The notes: generated by a model from the letters alone, not told the origin. 8,327 nucleotides of DNA from Verrucomicrobia bacterium UBA3750 (GCA_002371755.1 DFGM01000149.1:8757-17083); one strand, 5' to 3'; positions 1 to 6,412 are shown, counted from the first letter of the stretch. Numbers and translations are program-made.

Positions 1-288
1 GAAGCCGAGCTTGCGGTTGCGGATGTGGGCGAGTTCCTTTGGCGAACGCGCCGCCACTTCGATGCCGTCAAGGAGATACGATCCTTTCGTGGGCGTATCA
101 AGGCAGCCGAGAATGTTGAGCATTGTCGACTTGCCGGACCCGGAAGAGCCCATGATTGCCACGAACTCCCCCTCGTCGATGCCGAGGGATACGCCGTCAA
201 GCGCATGCACAGGCTCCTCGCCGAGCCTGTAAATCTTGTACATATCCCGGATTTCGATCAGGTGTGCTTTGGTTGCCTCGCCGTTCAT
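1..288 (-). CDS. ABC transporter ATP-binding protein, MacB/LolD-like (partial, N-terminal 96 codons)
   Basis: Only the first 96 codons are inside the window; the gene runs off its left edge. The visible part is the N-terminal half of an ABC nucleotide-binding domain. A typical beta-strand opening (IEIRDMYKIYRLGEEPVHAL) leads to a Walker A motif GSSGSGKST at residues 48-56, then a segment ending RNRKLGF, where the Q-loop of the LolD/MacB/YknY group would follow. ABC ATPases of this group power export or extrusion through a FtsX-like permease together with a periplasmic adaptor. The ATG at 288-286 overlaps the TGA of the upstream adaptor gene (ATGA), with an AAGGA ribosome site about 6 nt before it, so the two are probably translationally coupled. 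Whether the permease is fused (MacB proper) or encoded separately cannot be seen. The ABC assignment is firm; the subfamily is inferred from the sequence and the neighbour. Confidence 0.93.
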   Translation of the reverse strand, partial: MNGEATKAHLIEIRDMYKIYRLGEEPVHALDGVSLGIDEGEFVAIMGSSGSGKSTMLNILGCLDTPTKGSYLLDGIEVAARSPKELAHIRNRKLGF

Positions 289-1583
289 TTCTTTTCCTTG
301 GGTTCAGGAGCCGTGCCCTTGTTTTTGTTGCGGGACGGGAACTTCGGCGTGAACGGATTTGTCTTGTCGCTGCCGGTCTGCGCACCTTCCTGCGCCAATT
401 CGTAGCCGACGATGGCGTTCTTGCCGACAAGCGATTCGGCGCCATCCGCCACGATTTGCGTGAACGAATCGTCGCTTACGCCCTCGGAGACGAGGACAGG
501 CGATATTGTGCCATCTTCATTCAGGATCCAAATCTTCCTGCCGCGCGGCACCTCGCCGAGCTTTTCCAGCTCGTCATCGTGCGGACGGAACCTGAATGCG
601 GCCGCTGCGACGGCCGGCACGCTTTCGGCACGGGCCGTCTCGATGGATAGCGTCGCCGTCATGCCGGGGAAGAGCATTTCATCGGGGTTTTCCGCTTCGA
701 TGATCACGGGGAACGTGACCACATTGTTCGTGGTCGTAGCCGCACGGCGTATCTGTATGACGCGCCCCATGAACTTGCGACGGTAGGCATCGGCCGTGAA
801 CATCACCTTCTGCCCCACCTTGATTCCGCCTACATCCGCTTCGGGCACGGTCGCTTCCACCCAGACGGTTTTGAGGTCTTCCGCGATGGTCAGCACCGGG
901 ACGGCGTTCATGGAAGACACCACCGTTTCCCCCTCTTCCACTTTTCTGTCCAGCACGACACCGTCCACGGGCGAGACTATGGTGCAATATTCCAGATTCG
1001 CCGCGGCCTGTGATACGTCCGCCTCGCTCTGTTCGACAGAGGCTTTTGCGCTTTTGAGCGATGCCTGGGCGCTGTCCAGGGCGGCTTTCGCCTTGTCCAG
1101 TGCTTCTTTGGCGCTGTCGAGATCTGCTATCGGGGCGAGGTTTTTACTTGCGAGTTGCTCCTTGCGGGCGTAGGTTTTTTCGGCCAGTTCCAGTTCCGCC
1201 GTGCGCGAACGCACCGCCGCTTCGCTCACTTCCACGTTGGCTTTGTTCACATGTAGGCGCGCCACCGCGCTTTTGTGGTTGGCTTCGTAGACGAGCGGGT
1301 CGATAAGCGCCACCACCTGACCGTTCGTCACCACAGAGTTGTAGTCCACGAACAGCTTTATGAGCCTGCCGTTGACCTGTGCGCCCACGGGAATGCCGTT
1401 GGGGGAATTGCGCGGCGTCACGGTGCCGGTCGCATCCACCGTGCGAACAATATCCATTTGCGATATGGGCGCAAGACGGTACGACGGGCCTTTCTTTTTC
1501 GGCGCGAGAGGCGATTTTTCCCAGCAACCGGCGAGGGCCAATGCCGCTGCCGCCGCCACAAACGCTATCTTGTCCAGTTTCAT
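285..1583 (-). CDS. macA: MacA-like efflux periplasmic adaptor (HlyD/RND-MFP family), lipoprotein
   Basis: This 432-residue membrane-fusion adaptor would link an inner-membrane ABC exporter to an outer-membrane channel in a MacAB-TolC-like tripartite pump. Residues 1-20 form a lipoprotein signal peptide with lipobox LAGC (Cys20). A first lipoyl half-motif lies around 64-95. A long Ala/Glu/Lys-rich alpha-hairpin coiled coil spans about 96-195. The second lipoyl half follows with SPVDGVVL near 204-211. Beta-barrel and membrane-proximal domains run to about 395, and the tail is charged. The start at 1583 was chosen because the signal peptide begins there and AAGGAAG-type ribosome sites precede it. 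An ATG at 1604 and the longer open frame to 1745 lack good sites and would put about 50 non-signal residues in front. It overlaps the ABC ATPase gene downstream by 4 nt. No TolC-like gene is in view, and the substrate is unknown. Another MFP-ABC subtype is possible. Confidence 0.9.
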   Translation of the reverse strand: MKLDKIAFVAAAAALALAGCWEKSPLAPKKKGPSYRLAPISQMDIVRTVDATGTVTPRNSPNGIPVGAQVNGRLIKLFVDYNSVVTNGQVVALIDPLVYEANHKSAVARLHVNKANVEVSEAAVRSRTAELELAEKTYARKEQLASKNLAPIADLDSAKEALDKAKAALDSAQASLKSAKASVEQSEADVSQAAANLEYCTIVSPVDGVVLDRKVEEGETVVSSMNAVPVLTIAEDLKTVWVEATVPEADVGGIKVGQKVMFTADAYRRKFMGRVIQIRRAATTTNNVVTFPVIIEAENPDEMLFPGMTATLSIETARAESVPAVAAAAFRFRPHDDELEKLGEVPRGRKIWILNEDGTISPVLVSEGVSDDSFTQIVADGAESLVGKNAIVGYELAQEGAQTGSDKTNPFTPKFPSRNKNKGTAPEPKEKK

Positions 1584-1616
1584 CTTCTTCCTTCTTCCCT
1601 TCATTGGCAGGCATGT

Positions 1617-1646
1617 ATTATACCATATTATCGGCGCACGCGCCAA
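1617..1646 (-). promoter_or_regulatory. Predicted promoter of the adaptor-ABC operon
   Basis: Read on the minus strand there is a perfect TATAAT (1622-1617) preceded by TGG (1625-1623), which makes an extended -10. A weak -35, TTGGCG (1646-1641), lies 18 bp upstream. Predicted transcription would begin near 1610 and give a leader of roughly 25 nt before the ATG at 1583. The same TGGTAT element recurs before three other genes in the window. Confidence 0.6.
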
Positions 1647-1668
1647 TGACGCCGGTGCACGATGCAGT

Positions 1669-1697
1669 GCGGCGGCGAGGGGTCTCGCCGCCCTACC
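1669..1697. repeat. GC-rich hairpin repeat, copy A
   Basis: This 29-bp element contains a perfect 9-bp inverted repeat, GGCGGCGAG (1671-1679) and CTCGCCGCC (1684-1692), with a 4-nt loop, followed by CTACC. A near-identical copy lies 18 bp further on. It sits between the HU-like gene and the adaptor promoter. Neither strand has a T-tract after the stem, so it is not a standard intrinsic terminator. It looks like a dispersed REP-like intergenic repeat. Read on the minus strand it begins GGTAGGGCGGCGAG. Confidence 0.75.
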
Positions 1698-1715
1698 TCG
1701 GGACGGTATGACATT

Positions 1716-1743
1716 GCGGCGGCGAGGGTCTCGCCGCCCTACC
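1716..1743. repeat. GC-rich hairpin repeat, copy B
   Basis: This second copy is identical to copy A except for one fewer G in the loop. The 9-bp stems are at 1718-1726 and 1730-1738, with a 3-nt loop. Its minus-strand start lies 8 bp past the stop codon of the HU-like gene, so it could end or protect that transcript, although no T-run follows. The indel confined to the loop while both stem arms match suggests selection for the hairpin or recent duplication. Confidence 0.75.
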
Positions 1744-1750
1744 ACTCCAA

Positions 1751-2452
1751 TTACGCAAATACCTTCACCAAACGGCGGTCGGCTGAAGGAGCGGGAAGAG
1801 AATTATCACCGCAACGCGTACGAAGAGATATGTAATAGTCCCCTTCTTCCAACTCGCCATCAAACCGGCATTCCAGGACTGTTGGAGCAGTGGAAATGAT
1901 TTTCCCGCGCAAAATACGCTTCCCGGCTTTTGTTTCCAGCCAGACCCCTTCATCCGGCGCAAGTTCGTCAACCTTTATGTTAATACCGGTCATGACCGTT
2001 TTCTTGCCCAGCGTGACCATACCTTCCTTCTTCGTGTATGTGCAGGCAATACGTTTGATATGAGGCTTTAGCACATCGGACGCGTTTACGGGATGAAGAG
2101 TGGAAAGCACTTTTTCAAGTTTCCTGCCTCCTCTTATGAAGACGGAGAGCTTGTTTCTCTTTTCCTCAAACGCTCCTTTCGCACCGCGAACCATCCCGCT
2201 CATTGCGAGCCCTAAGGAAAATGCTCCAAAGTTCAGCTTTTTCCCCTCGCCCAATGCCTCAAGAATGTATTTTACAACAAGCGATATATGCATTTGGGCA
2301 TTGGTCTCGTCTATACCAAGCGTTTCCGCCATGTCTTTGGCAATAGAATCGTCGTTTACCAGTTCGTTGTGGATTATCACACAACGACAATCATCGCTGG
2401 ATTCCGACAGTGCACCTTTAAGAGGCTGCGTCTTGAACTTTATATCTTTCAT
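1751..2452 (-). CDS. HU-like DNA-binding protein with C-terminal Ig-like (DUF4469-type) domain
   Basis: This protein has 233 residues. About residues 20-115 read as an HU/IHF-like DNA-binding domain: a helical part (SIAKDMAETLGIDETNAQMHI), then LNFGAFSLGL as the strand-turn after the helices, and RNKLSVFIRGGRKLEKVL as the usual closing segment of such domains. About 130-233 resembles the Ig-like DUF4469 domain that follows HU-like domains in some Bacteroidota and PVC proteins; GEVTL/GDYYISLRTR-type strands are visible. Such proteins are thought to bind DNA, but their cellular role is not established. The start is supported by AAAAAAGGAG about 6 nt upstream of the ATG. The gene is preceded by an unusual leader of about 195 nt containing seven spaced palindromes, which may be its operator or an architectural target. 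The family call rests on recalled sequence pattern. Confidence 0.72.
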   Translation of the reverse strand: MKDIKFKTQPLKGALSESSDDCRCVIIHNELVNDDSIAKDMAETLGIDETNAQMHISLVVKYILEALGEGKKLNFGAFSLGLAMSGMVRGAKGAFEEKRNKLSVFIRGGRKLEKVLSTLHPVNASDVLKPHIKRIACTYTKKEGMVTLGKKTVMTGINIKVDELAPDEGVWLETKAGKRILRGKIISTAPTVLECRFDGELEEGDYYISLRTRCGDNSLPAPSADRRLVKVFA

Positions 2453-2489
2453 TTTTGCTCCTTTTTTAGTCCTATATCTGCTTTTTTGT

Positions 2490-2642
2490 TTCTACAGGTA
2501 GAAACGATATGCTTCTACAGGTAGAAATGATACACTTCTACAGGTAGAAAAGATATATTTCTACCGGTAGAAACATAGCTCTTCTACCGGTAGAAACATA
2601 CCACTTCTACAGGTAGAAAGATACTGCTTCTACAGGTAGAAA
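2490..2642. repeat. Iteron-like array: seven palindromes at exact 23-bp spacing
   Basis: Seven copies of a 14-bp core TTCTACMGGTAGAA (M = A or C) start at 2490, 2513, 2536, 2559, 2582, 2605 and 2628, each exactly 23 bp after the last. All are followed by A. Copies 4 and 5 carry CCGG in the centre and are perfect palindromes; the other five carry CAGG and all point the same way. The spacers are 9 bp, differ from one another and are A+T-rich, with ATA recurring near the same place. The array lies between the -10 element and the ribosome site of the HU-like gene, so it should be transcribed as its 5' leader. A regular array of short palindromes is typical of protein-binding iterons, operators or partition sites. 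The binding protein is unknown; the HU-like and XRE proteins beside it are candidates by position only. Confidence 0.93.
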
Positions 2643-2653
2643 CGGTTGAGCAT

Positions 2654-2683
2654 ATTATACCATACTTCCGGCGGCTTGGTGAA
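2654..2683 (-). promoter_or_regulatory. Predicted promoter of the HU-like gene
   Basis: The minus strand shows TATAAT (2659-2654) preceded by TGG (extended -10) and TTCACC (2683-2678) 18 bp upstream as a weak -35. The predicted start near 2647 lies just outside the palindrome array, so the whole array would be in the mRNA leader. A protein bound there could block RNA polymerase soon after it starts. The -35 lies about 13 bp past the stop codon of the XRE gene. Confidence 0.6.
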
Positions 2684-2695
2684 GGGGAAAAATAC

Positions 2696-3205
2696 TCAGC
2701 CCTGCGAACAAGGAACGTATCGGTTGCCGCAATAGGTGCAGACGGCGCCTTCGTTCAATGGAGCACCACAGGAGGGGCACTTCTTTTCAAGCACTTCACC
2801 GCAAAGGACGCAGTATGTGCCGCCTACAGGGTCGCATTCTTCCTTTCCGGGTTTCATGAAAAGTTCCTCGCCTACAGTATATGCATGATTCGACGGGCAG
2901 TTCGGATTCGGGCAGAAACCGTGCATCACAATCCTGGCAGCCCCTGACGGGACTGGCGGAATGGGTGGAACAAAGTCCGCATTCGCCGCAAATGGCGGCT
3001 CCGGCGGCTTTATAATCGGTATTCCGAACTTCTTCGATATTTTCTCTATTGCCTCATCGTTCAGCTTGCGACCGTCACCTTGCTCCAACGCCGAGATGGC
3101 AGACTGGAAACAGCCTACTTCCCTTGCAAGCTCCGTTTGCGAGATGCGTCTCAAACGTCTCGCTTCCTGGACCTTTCGTCCAAACTCTCTATCTAGATTC
3201 GTCAC
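2696..3205 (-). CDS. XRE-type HTH protein with C-terminal zinc ribbons
   Basis: This protein has 169 residues. Residues 7-63 form a Cro/CI-type helix-turn-helix (EFGRKVQEARRLRRISQTEL, then AREVGCFQSAISALEQGDGR), as in DNA-binding regulators. A proline-rich linker spans about 65-87. The C-terminal part is cysteine-rich: C98/C103, CVLC at 132-135, CPSC at 143-146 and CTYC at 156-159, plus C124 and C166, giving probable zinc-ribbon folds. It may regulate transcription or bind a DNA site nearby, such as the array just downstream or the DnaA-box region just upstream, but no target is shown. The start is GTG at 3205. The next in-frame Met is at residue 94, and the HTH needs nearly all upstream residues. 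A TATAAT box ends only 7 nt before the GTG, so the mRNA may be leaderless. The regulator family is clear and the biological role is unknown. Confidence 0.82.
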   Translation of the reverse strand: MTNLDREFGRKVQEARRLRRISQTELAREVGCFQSAISALEQGDGRKLNDEAIEKISKKFGIPIIKPPEPPFAANADFVPPIPPVPSGAARIVMHGFCPNPNCPSNHAYTVGEELFMKPGKEECDPVGGTYCVLCGEVLEKKCPSCGAPLNEGAVCTYCGNRYVPCSQG

Positions 3206-3348
3206 GGCGGATATTATACTCTTTTTTTGCGGTTGATAACAAGGGGCTAATTATCAACATTTATCAACAGCATTATCTACTTATCTACTCTTTGTCGATA
3301 ACATTGTTTATAATTATCATCAAAATAGTTGATATTATCAACAAATTG
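3206..3348. other. Candidate replication origin: A+T-rich gap with clustered DnaA-box-like sites
   Basis: Segment 3231-3348 is about 73% A+T by hand count and carries many 9-mers close to TTATCAACA. Exact copies are at 3251-3259, 3261-3269 and 3335-3343 on the plus strand. Near copies are at 3314-3322 (TTATCATCA), 3231-3239 (minus, TTATCAACC) and 3293-3301 (minus, TTATCGACA), plus a pair of TTATCTACT at 3273-3281 and 3281-3289. GTTGATATTATCAAC at 3328-3342 is a perfect 7-bp inverted repeat around one base. Dense boxes in an A+T-rich gap within 3-5 kb of dnaA and dnaN are the expected look of oriC. Against it, dnaA and dnaN would be transcribed towards this site, head-on to a fork moving right. 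It could instead be a DnaA-titrating or regulatory site. Confidence 0.62.
3213..3242 (-). promoter_or_regulatory. Predicted promoter of the XRE gene, overlapping a DnaA-box-like site
   Basis: The minus strand shows a perfect TATAAT (3218-3213) with TTGTTA (3242-3237) 18 bp upstream. Transcription would start about 7 nt past the -10, at or next to the G of the GTG start codon (3205). A DnaA-box-like 9-mer, TTATCAACC on the minus strand (3239-3231), overlaps the -35 and spacer, so DnaA binding could repress this gene. Confidence 0.55.
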
Positions 3349-4089
3349 TCAATAGGTTCGTTTTAATATCTCCTGCGGAAGTAGATAATTTTCGCCGTCG
3401 CGGCAGGAAATATTATCGCGATTGAGTTCTTCAAGAACTGGGCCGCTAATGATATTTCCGTTTTCAGCGAACAATTTCTGCAATTCCGCGCGCTTTTTTG
3501 CTAGATAGCCGCAAGGTTCGTTTGCGACAAGCACTCCTTCGAGAAGTTGCGCCCGGCGGAGGCGTCCTTCAGATTCAGCCTTTTCGCGGGCTTCCTTGAT
3601 GACTTCGATAACATGATCGCGGGTTTCGCCGGGGAATCTATCCGGGAGATCAAGATCGCGATCGAGCAGAGCGAGAGCGTTCGGGTTGCGCGGCTCTTGT
3701 TCAAGCTCCTTCAGAAACTTTTCGTCAAGCTGCTTTTTGAGAACGATGTTTTCCGTAGCCAGAGCTTCGATTTTGCCGGATAGAGCTTCCTTCTCGGCAT
3801 CTTTGGCTTCAAGCTGCGCCTTCAAAGCGTCTATTTCATCGTCCTTTGCCTTTATTTCTGCGGAAAGAGCCGCAACTTTCTCTTTGAGCCCGGAGATTTC
3901 GGATTGCGCCTTTTCCATTTTTTCATGGAGCGCGGCCTTGTCTGCGGCAAGTTCTTCCACTACGACGCGTTGGACTTCCACTTCTTCTATCTGGACGTCT
4001 TCAGCATCATCGGATTCTTTTTCGTCTTGAATGTCTTGAGTTTTTTTATTTTCAATGAACTCGGACATATCGAAGAAATTATCGCTCAT
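3349..4089 (-). CDS. Unrecognised coiled-coil protein, last gene of the dnaN operon
   Basis: This protein has 246 residues and I do not recognise the family. Residues 1-45 are acidic and probably disordered. About 46-128 is a long heptad-like coiled coil rich in Glu, Lys, Ala and Leu (for example LKEKVAALSAEIKAKDDEID). About 135-246 looks like a compact globular tail, with DLPDRFPGETRDHVIEVIKE and a last segment around NYLLPQEILKRTY. There is no signal peptide or membrane segment, so it should be cytoplasmic. The ATG at 4089 overlaps the TGA of the methyltransferase gene (ATGA), with AAAGGAG upstream. The frame is open to 4140, but that longer start would run inside the upstream gene and lacks such a site. 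The stop is 5 bp from a perfect DnaA-box-like site. Its place in the dnaN operon hints at replication, segregation or ribosome-linked work; this is inference only. Confidence 0.85.
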   Translation of the reverse strand: MSDNFFDMSEFIENKKTQDIQDEKESDDAEDVQIEEVEVQRVVVEELAADKAALHEKMEKAQSEISGLKEKVAALSAEIKAKDDEIDALKAQLEAKDAEKEALSGKIEALATENIVLKKQLDEKFLKELEQEPRNPNALALLDRDLDLPDRFPGETRDHVIEVIKEAREKAESEGRLRRAQLLEGVLVANEPCGYLAKKRAELQKLFAENGNIISGPVLEELNRDNISCRDGENYLLPQEILKRTY

Positions 4090-5318
4090 GGCTTCTTTTC
4101 TCCTTTGGCTTCGCATCCCTGGTAGATGAAAAGCCTGCAATCAATAGGTCCATTGTAAAAAGGTACGCGAGTGCGGTAATACAAGTTCACCAGGCGCGCA
4201 AGATCTGGATTACCGGTGATAAGACCACCAGTCCAACCAGCGCATTTGGTGTTCATGAAGCTTCCGATGCGTTCGTAGACGGGAGCAAGTTCCTCGTAAG
4301 TTCCAAGGCGTATGCCATACTCGGGGTTGAAGAATATGCAGCCTTTTTCCTTCGGAATTGGAGTATCGGCGAAATCGCATGCGTGGAAGCGTATATATTG
4401 AGCTACACCGGCGGCAATTGCGTTTGAATGCGCATTCTCGACGGCTTCTGGCGAAATATCGCTTGCGATTATATCAGGGAGGAGGTCGTGACGCTCGTTG
4501 TCGTGCGCTTCAAGGACCATTTCCTTCCATATCTGTTCCGGCGTAGCGCCTGACATCTGGCGAGGGGCCACCCGAGGCGCCCTTTCCCCGGAAATCATGC
4601 GATTGTAGCCCTTAAGCGACTGAAAAGCAAAGTGGGATTTCAACGATCCTGGCGCCTTGTTCATCGCAATCATCGCAGCTTCGATAGCCGGGGTTCCGCT
4701 GCCGCACATGGGGAAAACAAAAGGCTTTTGTCCATCCCAATGCATGGCCATGATGCATGCGGCGGCAAGAGTCTCCTGCATAGGTGCAGATCCTGGAATC
4801 TTACGGTAGCCGCGCTTTGACAACGGTTCGCCGGAGGTATCCAGGTATATGAGTGCCTCATCCTTTTCCCAATAGACGAATACTGCGGCTCCTTCGTTGA
4901 GCGAACCGGAATCAGGACGGCGATGGAAACGGTCGCGCATCCTGTCGGCTATCGCGTCTTTGGTATAAAGACTGGGGAGGCGCGTGTCGCGTATCGTCTT
5001 ATTATGGACTACGGACGACACCGAAAAGTATCCATCCACTTCGATCAGGTTTTCCCAATCGATAGAATAGGCCATTTCGTAAAGTTCGCGTATGTTTCTG
5101 CAACTACGCCTGTAAAGCGGCACGAGAACACGGTGCGCCGTGCGAAGATAGAGGTTCAACCTCATCATGTCGCGCATGCTTCCGCGAACAACGACGGTGT
5201 TCTCGGTCACTTCGATGGGACTATATCCCATGTCCCTTACCTCTATCTCAGTCCAGCGCGAAAGTTCTTTCGCGCAGGATATTATGATAGGGTAGTCACG
5301 GTCTTCGAAAATCCGCAT
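4086..5318 (-). CDS. THUMP-domain class I SAM-dependent rRNA methyltransferase (RlmL/YpsC-like)
   Basis: This protein has 410 residues. The N-terminal part, to about residue 160, matches a ferredoxin-like plus THUMP RNA-binding region (RELYEMAYSIDWENLIEVDG near 77-96). SGEPLSKRGYRK (162-173) is the hallmark that precedes the catalytic domain in RlmL/YpsC proteins. The Rossmann methyltransferase follows: motif I FPMCGSGTP (202-210), an acidic motif ASDISPEAVENA (285-296) and motif IV at 331-335. Relatives make N2-methylguanosine in 23S rRNA. Motif IV reads NPEYG rather than the usual NPPYG, so the second proline is replaced by Glu. There is no fused RlmK domain, so it resembles the short YpsC-type form. 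The start at 5318 lies 2 nt past the dnaN stop with AGGG upstream; the open frame continues to 5369 but would overlap dnaN. It overlaps the coiled-coil gene by 4 nt. The exact target base is not deducible. Confidence 0.9.
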   Translation of the reverse strand: MRIFEDRDYPIIISCAKELSRWTEIEVRDMGYSPIEVTENTVVVRGSMRDMMRLNLYLRTAHRVLVPLYRRSCRNIRELYEMAYSIDWENLIEVDGYFSVSSVVHNKTIRDTRLPSLYTKDAIADRMRDRFHRRPDSGSLNEGAAVFVYWEKDEALIYLDTSGEPLSKRGYRKIPGSAPMQETLAAACIMAMHWDGQKPFVFPMCGSGTPAIEAAMIAMNKAPGSLKSHFAFQSLKGYNRMISGERAPRVAPRQMSGATPEQIWKEMVLEAHDNERHDLLPDIIASDISPEAVENAHSNAIAAGVAQYIRFHACDFADTPIPKEKGCIFFNPEYGIRLGTYEELAPVYERIGSFMNTKCAGWTGGLITGNPDLARLVNLYYRTRVPFYNGPIDCRLFIYQGCEAKGEKKP

Positions 5319-5320
5319 TG

Positions 5321-6412
5321 TTAGCCAACCCTGAGAGGCATGATGACGTAGAGGAACGGTATCGAACACCTGATTACGGCGGGAGAGTGCCCATCGTTCA
5401 GGTTGAACGTGACTTCGTCGTCGTCGATAGCCTTCAACGCGTCAAGGATGTACGAGGGGTTGAAAATGATGTCTATCTGCTCGCCACAGTATTTGACTGG
5501 CACTTCGTCCTTCGCTTCGCCTATATCGTTTGCGGAAGAAGAAATGAGAAGCACGTTTTCAAAGAATGTGAGCTTGGCGGAATGGAGATCGTTCGACATC
5601 ACGCCGACGCGTTCGAGCGCGGTTATAAGCTGCTGGCGGTCGACTGAAATCGTCTGGGAGCATTCAGGCGGAATCACCTGCTTGTAGTTGGGATAGGGTT
5701 CATCGACGATTTTCGAAAAGATCGTGACAGAGCCAAGAGAGAAGCGGATTTGAGTGTTCTGAAGCTTTATCTTAACGTCGCCTTCGGAAGAAAGCGCCCT
5801 CTGAAGCTCCTGGACAGCCTTTGTGGGCAGCACGACGTCGCTATCTGCGCCCTGAGGGTATTCCACTTCCTTCTCGACAAGAGCGAGACGGCGGCCGTCG
5901 GTCGCGACCATCGTAAGCTTCTGCTCCTGGAAGCGCATATAGACGCCATTCAGCACGCGGCGCGTTTCGTCTTGCGATACGGCATACGACGTCTTGCGCA
6001 GCATTTCCTTGAGCACGGCCTGCTGGATGGTGTATTCCGTCGCTTCGTCGGAAACCGGCATGCGGGGGAAAAGTTTCTCAGGCATGCCGGAGAGTTTGAA
6101 CTTCGCGGATCCCGCTACGATGCTGGCTTTCTCGTTTTCGTCCACATCCACCCTCACGACGCCATCCGGCGAGCACGCTACCGCCGCAGAAAGTATTTTG
6201 ACTGGAAGAGTGGTGGCGCCTTCTTCTATCACTTCGCAATCGGCCACGCAATCTATAGACACATCAAGGTCGGTCGTAGTTATTTCAAGCTTTCCGCCTT
6301 TTGCTTCTATCTTTGCATTCTGCATTATCGGAGAAGTTGTCTTGCTGCCGACTATGTTCTGCACGCTCTTGAGGCTTTCTACGAACTTCGCCTTCACTAT
6401 TTCGAATTTCAT
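5321..6412 (-). CDS. dnaN: DNA polymerase III sliding clamp (beta subunit)
   Basis: This protein has 363 residues, close to the usual 366 or so. DnaN forms the ring-shaped dimer that holds replicative polymerase on DNA and serves as a docking platform for replication and repair proteins. Visible landmarks are the N-terminal strand MKFEIVKAKFVESLKSVQNIV, GSKTTSPIMQNAKIEAKGGK, ATTLPVKILSAAV, DETRRVLNGVYM, MVATDGRRLALVE and the C-terminal IPFLYVIMPLRVG, which is close to the YVVMPMRL end typical of clamps. The three repeated clamp domains appear complete. The start at 6412 follows AAAGGAAG; the frame is open to 6460 but that part matches no clamp sequence and includes the predicted leader. The methyltransferase gene begins 2 nt after the stop, indicating a shared transcript. 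Confidence 0.98.
   Translation of the reverse strand: MKFEIVKAKFVESLKSVQNIVGSKTTSPIMQNAKIEAKGGKLEITTTDLDVSIDCVADCEVIEEGATTLPVKILSAAVACSPDGVVRVDVDENEKASIVAGSAKFKLSGMPEKLFPRMPVSDEATEYTIQQAVLKEMLRKTSYAVSQDETRRVLNGVYMRFQEQKLTMVATDGRRLALVEKEVEYPQGADSDVVLPTKAVQELQRALSSEGDVKIKLQNTQIRFSLGSVTIFSKIVDEPYPNYKQVIPPECSQTISVDRQQLITALERVGVMSNDLHSAKLTFFENVLLISSSANDIGEAKDEVPVKYCGEQIDIIFNPSYILDALKAIDDDEVTFNLNDGHSPAVIRCSIPFLYVIMPLRVG

Noticed and set aside
1669..1743. Intrinsic terminators formed by the GC-rich hairpins
   Set aside because: No T-tract follows the stems on either strand, so a standard Rho-independent terminator is not supported.
1584..1745. N-terminal extension of the adaptor protein up to 1745
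   Set aside because: It would place Arg-rich sequence made from the hairpin repeats before a clear lipoprotein signal peptide, and it covers the predicted promoter.
2490..2642. CRISPR array
   Set aside because: Repeats are 14-15 bp and palindromic, and spacers are only 8-9 bp, far too short for CRISPR. No cas genes are present.
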